Shown piece after piece: positions 6,786 to 13,304 of a stretch of DNA of 19,536 bases (within the stretch, counting starts at the first letter, position 1; each line of letters opens with the position of its first letter). The notes beneath the pieces were generated by a model. That model ran no database searches. It was not told the DNA's origin and worked only from the letters and a program-made list of their open reading frames with translations. This DNA is from an uncultured Fidelibacterota bacterium (GTDB taxonomy: Bacteria; Fidelibacterota; Marinisomatia; Marinisomatales; UBA1611): the NCBI GenBank assembly GCA_937893835.1, contig CALCSS010000177.1:1-19536 (forward strand), read 5' to 3'. A program made the translations under genes and the position numbers.

Positions 6786-8494
6786 TTTTTTACCTCCATT
6801 AACTCATTTTGTCCTAGCCAGTCCTTGTCCTTGATATCTGGCCGACTGTATTCATGCGGGCCATAGTAAATAATAGGCACCTCATCAAAATTTCCATGGG
6901 GGATGGGATAGTTCACTGTCCATTCAAGGGTAGTCGCCTTCCATGGATTTTTTTCACATATTTTTGATCTTGAGATAGTCCACAGAATATTCAATAGAAA
7001 TAGAAATTGAAAGATTCCCAGAAAGAATGCGAATATAGTTATCCACTCATTCAGACCTGAAAGTGGCTTCAAAAAATCATATTCTGTGGGGTTGTATATT
7101 CTGCGATGTTGTCCTGCATAGCCGGTGACCATCATATTAAAAAAGACATAGTTAATGGTGATGAATGATCCCCAAAAGTGGACTTTCCCAATAAATGGAT
7201 CTAGAGCCCTACCAAACATCTTTGGAAACCAGAAATATATAGCTGCGAAACTCCCAAACATCACTGAGGCGGCCAGTGTATAATGAAAATGCCCCACAAC
7301 GAACATAGTGTCATGTAGATATATATCTGCAGTTACGGTAGCATTATAAAGTCCGGTCAACCCCCCAAGGCCAAATACCCAGATCACACCCATGGAAAAA
7401 AGCATTGGTGTGTCGAAGTGGATTGAACCTCGCCAGAGGGTTCCCAGCCAATTAAGAAAGAACATGGATGACGGTATGCTGATCAATAATGTCAAGAACA
7501 TGAAACTTTTACCCAGAAGGGGGCTCATCCCTGTGGTATACATATGATGACCCCATACCAGACTGGATAGTGCAACGACAGTGCTCATGGCAATCGCAGT
7601 GACCTTATACCCATATGCGGGTTTTCTTGAGAAAACGGAAAGAAGATCTGATGTGATTCCCCAAACCGGAAGAATAAGGATGTAGACCTCTGGGTGTCCA
7701 AATATCCAAAAGACATGTTGAAACAAAAGAGGATCTCCTGGGTCTCCTGATGCAAGTCTACCAGCAATGAAGAATTCTGTTCCAATGGTCTGGTCAAGCA
7801 AGAGCATGACCAGACCTGCGGCAATTACTGGGACAAATACTGCATTCAGTATTGATGCCAAGAACAACCCCCATACAGATAAGGGCATTTTAAAGTAAAA
7901 CATGCCAGGAGCTCTAAGACGAACCACTGTTGTAATATAATTGATCGCTCCCATCATGGTTGCTGCTCCCATCAGTATCAGTGCTATGGTCCATATGGTC
8001 TGTCCTAGGCCAGGGATTCCACCTGCGGGTGAGCTCAGCGGAGGGTATGATGTCCAGCCTCCAGATGCTGTACCTAGAGGGAGCATGTATGATGATAAAA
8101 GTACCAGACTTGCAAGGAACATAGTCCAAAATGAGATCATGTTCAGTTTGGGAAAGGCCATATCTGGTGCCCCTATTTGTAATGGAATCAGAAAATTTCC
8201 AAACGCACCGATCAATAATGGAGTGATTGCCCAAAATATCATTATGGTACCGTGCATAGTGAACATCTGGTTGAAAATATCTGGGTTTATGATGCCGCCA
8301 TCATCTGGCCACATCCATTTTCCAATGATAGGGACAGGCTGTTCTGGATATCCCAGTTGCCATCGTAGAAGCATGGCAAGTGCTCCACCAAAGAAAAGGA
8401 AGAACAGGCCAAGCCAAAAAAACTGTTTACCAATTGTTTTGTGATCCTCAGAAAAGATGTGCTTGCTCCAGAAGGAGTCTTTATGAATTTTCAT
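6773..8494 (-). CDS. coxA: Heme-copper oxidase subunit I lacking the K-channel lysine
   Basis: A 573-aa catalytic subunit with about 12 helices. Ligands: H81 (TMHGT) and H404 for low-spin heme, H402 for high-spin heme, and H267, H316, H317 for CuB. GHPEVY (266-271) supplies the D-channel-end glutamate E269 and cross-link tyrosine Y271, as in A1-type oxygen reductases. D-channel residues N100, D111 and N118 are kept. The stretch from the HH pair to the next Asn-Trp aligns without gaps to the Paracoccus enzyme, but the K-channel lysine position (PTGIK) reads PSSMF, giving F345. ATG 8494 is chosen over an upstream start at 8524: it overlaps the subunit II stop (TAATG) and has GGAAGGAA upstream. 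It reduces O2, or possibly NO, at the membrane. Confidence 0.93.
   Translation of the reverse strand: MKIHKDSFWSKHIFSEDHKTIGKQFFWLGLFFLFFGGALAMLLRWQLGYPEQPVPIIGKWMWPDDGGIINPDIFNQMFTMHGTIMIFWAITPLLIGAFGNFLIPLQIGAPDMAFPKLNMISFWTMFLASLVLLSSYMLPLGTASGGWTSYPPLSSPAGGIPGLGQTIWTIALILMGAATMMGAINYITTVVRLRAPGMFYFKMPLSVWGLFLASILNAVFVPVIAAGLVMLLLDQTIGTEFFIAGRLASGDPGDPLLFQHVFWIFGHPEVYILILPVWGITSDLLSVFSRKPAYGYKVTAIAMSTVVALSSLVWGHHMYTTGMSPLLGKSFMFLTLLISIPSSMFFLNWLGTLWRGSIHFDTPMLFSMGVIWVFGLGGLTGLYNATVTADIYLHDTMFVVGHFHYTLAASVMFGSFAAIYFWFPKMFGRALDPFIGKVHFWGSFITINYVFFNMMVTGYAGQHRRIYNPTEYDFLKPLSGLNEWITIFAFFLGIFQFLFLLNILWTISRSKICEKNPWKATTLEWTVNYPIPHGNFDEVPIIYYGPHEYSRPDIKDKDWLGQNELMEVKKWQM
6792..6797 (-). promoter_or_regulatory. 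Strong ribosome binding site for the second subunit III gene
   Basis: GGAGGT read on the minus strand, 6 bases before the ATG at 6785 and located within the last codons of subunit I. It fixes the start and shows overlapping translation signals in this operon. Confidence 0.75.
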
Positions 8495-9330
8495 TATTTT
8501 AATTCCTTCCATGTCCATCCCCATTCTTCTGGGATACCTGTCTCCTCACCAGCATCGTCCCAGTCATCCCAGTCATCATCAGGTAGTTCAGGTGCATTCT
8601 CAATCAGCCAATTATCAAAATTTTCTTTTGATTCGACCGTTAGATATCCCTTCATTTTATAGTGTCCATTACCGCAGAGCTCTGCACACGCTATGTCAAA
8701 CACACCTTTTTCAGTGGCCTGAAACCAGATAGCCGTGATCATACCTGGTGTCGCATCCTGTTTGATACGAAAATTTGGTAGATAAAAGGAATGTATCACA
8801 TCCCAAGATGCCATTTGTACCACAACGGGTGTGTTCTCGGGTATGTGCATATGATTCTGTGTAGGTATGATGTCATCTGAGGTCCCAAATTCATCATCAG
8901 GACCTGCATATCTGAAATTCCATGCGAATTGTTGAGGCAATACCTCTATCCTTAGAACGTTCTCTCCCTTAGGAAAATTCCAAAATGCCTCTCGAAGATC
9001 CCTAAATGCAATGGTCTCAATAACCACATCAACAGAACAAAAAACAAGGAGCCCAAGCCCTCCAGTCACAATGACATTCTTTTTTTTGTCACCGTGGTCA
9101 TAGACCGCCCCATTTCCAAGAGATGAGCGATATGCATAGATGAAATAAATAAGTGCGACCACTACAATGCCAAAATAGATTCCGATCACGAGGTCAGTGT
9201 ACTGTATCACGCTATCGATCCTATAGCCATCAAGTGACACATCCTTTGGAGGATCTTTAAACCAAATTCCAGCGTGGATCATGGTCTTCCATCTATTTGA
9301 TAATTGTCGCATGACTCTGGGCTTGTTCAT
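8494..9330 (-). CDS. coxB: Heme-copper oxidase subunit II with CuA site
   Basis: A 278-aa protein with two N-terminal membrane helices (about 43-66 and 86-107) and a periplasmic cupredoxin domain. A complete CuA site is present: H180 in VIHSFYLP and CAELCGNGHYKM, giving C215, E217, C219, H223 and M226. QFAWNFRY (134-141) is the aromatic electron-entry region. There is no CxxCH, so this is not a fused caa3-type subunit; an external cytochrome c must donate. The usual pre-helix-2 LE-x2-WT-x2-P motif, which supplies the K-channel entrance glutamate, is not visible. An insertion of Asp/Gly residues (GPDDEFGTSDD, 143-153) and a very acidic tail (251-263) are unusual. It starts directly after the hemerythrin stop. 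Confidence 0.92.
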   Translation of the reverse strand: MNKPRVMRQLSNRWKTMIHAGIWFKDPPKDVSLDGYRIDSVIQYTDLVIGIYFGIVVVALIYFIYAYRSSLGNGAVYDHGDKKKNVIVTGGLGLLVFCSVDVVIETIAFRDLREAFWNFPKGENVLRIEVLPQQFAWNFRYAGPDDEFGTSDDIIPTQNHMHIPENTPVVVQMASWDVIHSFYLPNFRIKQDATPGMITAIWFQATEKGVFDIACAELCGNGHYKMKGYLTVESKENFDNWLIENAPELPDDDWDDWDDAGEETGIPEEWGWTWKELK

Positions 9331-9939
9331 TTAGGCCATCAGAACTGATTGGTCATATTCTTTTTTTGTTTGTGGACAGAAACAGCAGTATCCGATATTA
9401 TCGCACTCCTCTCTCATCCGGCTCCATTGTGAATCATCTTTGATCATTTGTAGTGCTAGAGGAAATAGAACGGTATTCTCCTTTTGAATGTGATTGCGGA
9501 GTATGCTACATAATTTTTCGACCAGATCTTGTATCTCTATCATGTTCTTTGGTATGAAATGATCTTTAACTATCATTAGATTTAAATCCTTTTTGATCTT
9601 TCTCATGATCTCGTGTTCCATCACCATACACTGGGGTGGCTCTGTGATACCTAGATCTTCGAGTGCGGGGAACAGAACTCTTTCTTCACGTTGATGGTGG
9701 GGTTCTGCGCTAATTATTTTCACCACTAGATGATTTATTTGTTTCAATGATCTCTCTCTATCTATCAGGTCTGTATTTCTTAATTGATCGGAGTTCTCTT
9801 TCAATTCATCTAGCATTGATAAAATATGGGCATGCTCCTCGACCAAGGTTTTTATTACATGTCCATCTGGCAAATGTTCAAAGGTATTGATCTCTGATAC
9901 AGTATGATTGATGCAAGTTGATCTGTTTTCATTTTTCAT
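9331..9939 (-). CDS. Hemerythrin-like di-iron protein
   Basis: A 202-aa cytoplasmic four-helix protein. Candidate di-iron ligands occur in the hemerythrin order: H36 (EEHAH), HH-x2-EE at 81-87, H109 (MEHE), H150 and E154 (RNH-x3-E). The tail WSRMREECDNIGYCCFCP is a C-terminal element I associate with hemerythrin-domain proteins of the Ric/DUF438 neighbourhood. Such proteins bind or sense O2 or NO, or repair iron-sulfur centres damaged by NO. Extra cysteines at 185, 186 and 188 are notable. It lies 4 bases after the small heme-copper-like gene and abuts subunit II, so it is produced with the oxidase. Whether it delivers, stores or detoxifies gas is not shown by sequence. Confidence 0.82.
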   Translation of the reverse strand: MKNENRSTCINHTVSEINTFEHLPDGHVIKTLVEEHAHILSMLDELKENSDQLRNTDLIDRERSLKQINHLVVKIISAEPHHQREERVLFPALEDLGITEPPQCMVMEHEIMRKIKKDLNLMIVKDHFIPKNMIEIQDLVEKLCSILRNHIQKENTVLFPLALQMIKDDSQWSRMREECDNIGYCCFCPQTKKEYDQSVLMA

Positions 9940-9943
9940 GATG

Positions 9944-10396
9944 TTAAAATGCCTCTCCTTTTGATTCTCTGATTAAACTTCCTTTTGATACGACTCGATC
10001 CCAAAGTTGTTGAAAAATGATACCAAGTGTTCCAATTTGAATGATCGATATAAAAAATGCAGTCTGCAGCAGTTCGTTGTTCAACGTGATCCCTGAGTAC
10101 AGTTCGATACAAAATCTTCCTAAGGTTGAAAGGGTCAATGACCAATACGATATCCACATGACCTTGGGGTTATAAACTCTATAGCCTCTTTTAGATCGTG
10201 GAAAAAACCAGCAGGCGACTCCAATGATCATGTTCATCATGCCACCGATCAACATAATGTGTGCATGAGCAAATGAAAGAGTCCCTGGTGAGTACCAATT
10301 AAAAACAATATGTCCATATTGCCATACACCACAGGCCATACCTAGAACCATGAATAGGAATGAGGTTTTGATAAAATAACGTGAGGTGGTTGTCAC
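9944..10396 (-). CDS. Four-helix heme-copper-oxidase subunit I-like membrane protein
   Basis: A 150-aa membrane protein with four hydrophobic segments. The motif FAHAHIMLIGGMMN (residues 42-55, H44 and H46) followed by WFFPR resembles the early helices of CcoN/NorB-like subunits and a family of short stand-alone 'cbb3-type subunit I-like' proteins. It is far too short for a full catalytic subunit and has no HPEVY or HH pair. The start is a GTG overlapping the stop of the upstream Rieske remnant (GTGA); no better start exists. H44 and H46 might bind heme or metal. NnrS-like NO-related membrane proteins are an alternative comparison; I cannot decide between them. Confidence 0.6.
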   Translation of the reverse strand: MTTTSRYFIKTSFLFMVLGMACGVWQYGHIVFNWYSPGTLSFAHAHIMLIGGMMNMIIGVACWFFPRSKRGYRVYNPKVMWISYWSLTLSTLGRFCIELYSGITLNNELLQTAFFISIIQIGTLGIIFQQLWDRVVSKGSLIRESKGEAF

Positions 10397-10811
10397 TGGT
10401 CGTCTCTATTCATATGCATTGTTTTTAGCGCTTCAGCCTCATCACCATCGTCATAAGTGACCAGGAAGTGTCTACCACACCATGATCAAAGACCCCGCCA
10501 TGACATGAGGAAAAAAAACGATCACGCTCTTATTCCCAGTGTACCTTACAGCCGAGATGGGGACAGACGGAGCTAAATGTCTTGATCCTCTCAGTTGTAC
10601 GTTTCACTTGGAGATCGTTTCTGGCAGGGTCTTTGTATGTCTTTATCTTGTTCGAAAGAAAGGACCTCAGGCTTCCAGCAAATATCTTTTTATATCGTTC
10701 GAATCCTGGTCTTGGAATCGAGAAGGCCAAACTCTGAATAGAAAAAGTACTGTAGGTCATGATAGATCTGACCATAACGGTAATAGTGGAAAATCTTTTT
10801 ATATGCTTCAT
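10393..10811 (-). pseudogene. Degenerate Rieske iron-sulfur protein gene
   Basis: From ATG 10811 the frame encodes 93 residues ending in SSVCPHLGCKVHWE, a clear Rieske box 1 (C-x-H-x2-C), then TAA. Past the stop, the same frame continues with ERDRFF SSCHGGVFDHG, which is Rieske box 2 with the ligand cysteine of CPCHGG replaced by serine. After that, the sense continues in another frame as RHFLVTYDDGDEAEAL... and ends at a TGA that overlaps the GTG start of the next gene. Nonsense mutation, ligand loss, a missing GP loop and a frameshift together indicate a pseudogene of a protein of about 140-150 aa. The intact gene was probably an electron-transfer subunit or partner of the oxidase. Sequencing error could explain one lesion but hardly all. 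Confidence 0.65.
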
Positions 10812-10815
10812 TCTC

Positions 10816-11190
10816 TTACGGTCGTCTTTTATTTCTATCAATGAAATAGAGATCATCAAATTCCTCTATCATATAATTCATTCGTGCCACGCTCTCAACA
10901 CTGTCTGAGGGTCGAATCCTATCAATAAACCTTACAAATTCATTTGTTGGAGCAATATTATCTTTGGTGTGACCAAGATTTCTTGCCTTGTCCAGTCTAT
11001 ATTGCACATCATCATATATCTTTTTAGAGATTCTGCTGGCCGTATCTAGAAAGAGAAAGGGGAAAAGAGAATGTATCATACAGCAGACACTTGCCATGGC
11101 CAACTTGATAGAGTAGACGATAGCCTTTTTCATATGCTGTATATAGGTCTCACCAACTGAGTTAGGATGTTCTTTGAATATATTTTTCAT
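10816..11190 (-). CDS. DUF6356-like membrane protein
   Basis: A 124-aa protein beginning MKNIFKEHPNSVGETYIQHM, with one or two hydrophobic segments (about 22-48) ending in HSLFPFLFLDTASR. The HP-S-x-GETY-x2-HM opening and the HSLFPFLF element match what I recall of DUF6356 proteins, usually near 80 aa. The extra C-terminal 50 residues (polar, with RIRPSDSVESVARM) are not explained by that family. Function is unknown. It heads the oxidase operon, 4 bases before the Rieske remnant, and is divergent from the 99-aa gene with only 26 bases between starts. Confidence 0.6.
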   Translation of the reverse strand: MKNIFKEHPNSVGETYIQHMKKAIVYSIKLAMASVCCMIHSLFPFLFLDTASRISKKIYDDVQYRLDKARNLGHTKDNIAPTNEFVRFIDRIRPSDSVESVARMNYMIEEFDDLYFIDRNKRRP

Positions 11191-11198
11191 AATTTCAT

Positions 11199-11255
11199 CA
11201 TTAAAACAAGATAACTATGTCCTATATTAATAATGATAGAGACATTAAAACAAGA
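11199..11255. repeat. 13-bp direct repeat in the divergent start region
   Basis: CATTAAAACAAGA occurs at 11199-11211 and again at 11243-11255, start to start 44 bases (about four helical turns). The first copy lies between two divergent start codons, the second inside the first codons of the rightward gene. A 6-bp inverted repeat AGGATA/TATCCT with a 4-base gap (11260-11275) follows. Together they could be operator sites for the oxidase operon; no family-specific site was recognised. Confidence 0.45.
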
Positions 11256-11516
11256 AAAAAGGATAGACATATCCTATTAATATGTAAATTATCATTATGT
11301 GATCTATCGTCATTGGAAAATGTTGAAACAAATAAATTCAATGCTGGTGTCTTTGTCGATGTGGAATACCAATATGTGATCATTGCTGAAAAGGACAATG
11401 ACTATATTGACATTGAAAAGGCACTAGAGATGATCACTGACTCAGGATATGAAGTTGCTTCTATCTATACGAACAGAACTGGAAAAAAATTTGACATTTG
11501 GCATGTTGGACAATAG
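11217..11516 (+). CDS. Small conserved-looking protein of unknown function
   Basis: A 99-aa soluble protein I do not recognise. The N-terminal 20 residues are strongly basic and polar; the rest alternates short strands and helices (HILLICKLSL, AGVFVDVEYQYVIIAE, IEKALEMITDSGYEV, IYTN...FDIWHVG). The ALEMITDSGYEV helix recalls the end of small ferredoxin-like (HMA-type) domains, but there is no CxxC metal site, so I do not assign it. The start has no clear ribosome binding site and is only 26 bases from the divergent operon start. It is followed by a 119-base AT-rich gap before the lipoprotein gene. Confidence 0.55.
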   Translation: MSYINNDRDIKTRKKDRHILLICKLSLCDLSSLENVETNKFNAGVFVDVEYQYVIIAEKDNDYIDIEKALEMITDSGYEVASIYTNRTGKKFDIWHVGQ

Positions 11517-11635
11517 AATAAGAACCTAATTCAATTTAGATCCAGTGTAACTTTTGTATTTCTATTAGTGAAATATAAATTGAAATGAATTCTTAATTTT
11601 TCGCAAATTAGCTGATTAAAAAAGACGTACATCCC

Positions 11636-12187
11636 TTGCATAAAACCTTCGTTCTCATTTTTCTTCTGAGCATCATGATCATCTCATGTGACACAGATCA
11701 GCACATACGCACATATCGTTTACCAAAGAATCTCACTATGAAGGACGTTGGCACTGATAATATCAGTCATGATCCAGAGATTGCTTGGGAAAAGCCAAGG
11801 AACTGGAAGGAAGTAACAGGGCATTCCATGAGACTTGCAAGTTTCGGTGCTCCCTTTTCAGAAGGAAATGGAGATGTATCGATCACAACCTTTGGTGGAG
11901 CAAGTGGTGGTATTGGTCCGAATGTCAATCGATGGTTGGGACAAATTGGACTAGGCTCGATGTCACAACCTGAGATCGAAGCATTGGCTATCAAAAAAAT
12001 TGGAAAAATAGGTGGATATTCATATTTCAAATTGATAAATGATAAAGATCCGAGTTTGGCTATATTGGCATCCATATTTCAACTTAAAGAGAGAACGGTC
12101 TTTGTAAAACTTTCTTCAAATCTCAAAGGTTTGAAGGAGATAGAGCCTGATTTCAATCAATTTTGTAATTCTATCTATATAAAATGA
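11636..12187 (+). CDS. Putative lipoprotein linked to cytochrome c biogenesis genes
   Basis: A 183-aa protein with a clean lipoprotein signal: MHKTF, a hydrophobic core, then IISC (lipobox, C18). The start appears to be TTG; no ATG gives a proper signal peptide and a stop lies 27 bases upstream. The mature part contains WEKPRNWKEV and GGIGPNVNRWLGQIGL, motifs I recall from uncharacterised proteins of FCB and Planctomycetes genomes, and has no cysteine suitable for heme. Its TGA overlaps the ATG of resB (ATGA), so it is in one operon with resB and ccsA. A role in apocytochrome handling at the outer face of the membrane is inference. Confidence 0.7.
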   Translation: MHKTFVLIFLLSIMIISCDTDQHIRTYRLPKNLTMKDVGTDNISHDPEIAWEKPRNWKEVTGHSMRLASFGAPFSEGNGDVSITTFGGASGGIGPNVNRWLGQIGLGSMSQPEIEALAIKKIGKIGGYSYFKLINDKDPSLAILASIFQLKERTVFVKLSSNLKGLKEIEPDFNQFCNSIYIK

Positions 12188-13302
12188 TCGTGAAGACATC
12201 TCTCATGAAGATCATCACCAGTCCCAAAGTGTTCTCATATACTGTTTTGTGGTTGATAGTCCTTGTCTTCTTTGGTACGGTCGCACAAAAAGATATTGGG
12301 CTATACGCCTCCCAGGTACGGTATTTCTCCTCATATTATTTTCTTATAGGTGGGTTTCTTCCTCTCCCAGGTGGTCGGTTAGCTCTTTTGCTGATGACGA
12401 TCAATCTTGCATCAAGCCTATTTAATGAGAGCCTTTGGAAGGTGAAGAAGACAGGCATCATAATTGTCCACCTTGGAGGGCTGCTCCTGCTCTTGGGAGG
12501 TGGCATAACAGCCCAGTTCAGCACTGAGGGCAATATGGTCATAGCTGAGGGTGAAACGTCCAATCACGTGGATGATCACTTTGATATGGAGTTGGCATTT
12601 GTCAATACATCACGTGATGATAGCCTAGAGTATACTGTTTTTGATGCGCCGCTTCTTCAAGATGGTAACTCGATCAATTATCAAAAGTTTGGTATTCAAA
12701 TAGATGTGATCAGTCATATGGGAAACGTAAGGATCGAAAGTAGGATCTCACCTACAGAGTCCATATATAAGGGTTTTTTGAAAGACTTTGTGATATTACC
12801 TATACAGCCACATAAGGAGGCCACACAAAATCGACCTGGGATTATTTTGAAGTTATCGGGATTGAGTGAAGAAGAAGATGGTATATATGGAATCTTCCTT
12901 GGACAGAGGACACCAGATACTTTTGACATAAATGGAGACCTGTTCTTTACTGAGTTCAGACGAAAACGTACGTACTTGCCATTTTCCATAAATCTGTTGG
13001 ACTTTGAGAAAGTAATGCACCCTGGGACTAATGTTGCCAAAAGTTTTAGTTCTGAGATCAATTTGATCGAAGACTCCATTCCAAGAAGAGTGCTCATACA
13101 AATGAATGAGCCTCTGAGGCATCGAGGATATACCTTTTTTCAGGCATCTTTCATAGATGGCCTAGACAATGAGACCACCGTGTTGGCCGCGGTAAAGAAC
13201 TATGGCAGACTCTTTCCTTATGTATCAAGTATTATCATGTGCATCGGACTATTGATCCATCTTCTTATGCGTCTTCCAAAAATGCTTGAAAGACAGAAAT
13301 AG
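12184..13302 (+). CDS. resB: ResB-like cytochrome c biogenesis protein (System II)
   Basis: A 372-aa protein with the ResB/Ccs1 plan: helices near 17-35 and 64-80, a third near 90-108 carrying H96 (IIVHLGGLLLLLGG), a large periplasmic domain (about 110-340) and a final helix (345-362) with H359. The conserved PLRHRGYTFFQASF motif of the periplasmic domain is present at 310-323. It holds apocytochrome c and works with CcsA to attach heme outside the membrane. It is shorter than classical Ccs1, as in other FCB members. The start overlaps the lipoprotein stop, and the stop nearly touches ccsA. Confidence 0.87.
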   Translation: MIVKTSLMKIITSPKVFSYTVLWLIVLVFFGTVAQKDIGLYASQVRYFSSYYFLIGGFLPLPGGRLALLLMTINLASSLFNESLWKVKKTGIIIVHLGGLLLLLGGGITAQFSTEGNMVIAEGETSNHVDDHFDMELAFVNTSRDDSLEYTVFDAPLLQDGNSINYQKFGIQIDVISHMGNVRIESRISPTESIYKGFLKDFVILPIQPHKEATQNRPGIILKLSGLSEEEDGIYGIFLGQRTPDTFDINGDLFFTEFRRKRTYLPFSINLLDFEKVMHPGTNVAKSFSSEINLIEDSIPRRVLIQMNEPLRHRGYTFFQASFIDGLDNETTVLAAVKNYGRLFPYVSSIIMCIGLLIHLLMRLPKMLERQK

Positions 13303-13304
13303 TG

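Noticed and set aside
6773..8494. Calling subunit I a definite nitric oxide reductase
   Set aside because: The cross-link tyrosine and GHPEVY motif are retained and I could not run a phylogeny; only the K-channel change and context point that way.
7941..8732. Long open frames on the plus strand across the oxidase subunit I/II genes
   Set aside because: They are shadows of strongly conserved minus-strand genes and show no family features or ribosome binding sites.
10539..10844. A 101-codon plus-strand open frame opposite the Rieske remnant
   Set aside because: No signal, family motif or ribosome binding site; the minus strand holds clear Rieske box sequences.
11554..11579. TTGTAT...TATAAA as a promoter for the lipoprotein gene
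   Set aside because: The spacing is only 14 bases, too short for a sigma-70 promoter, and the region is AT-rich.
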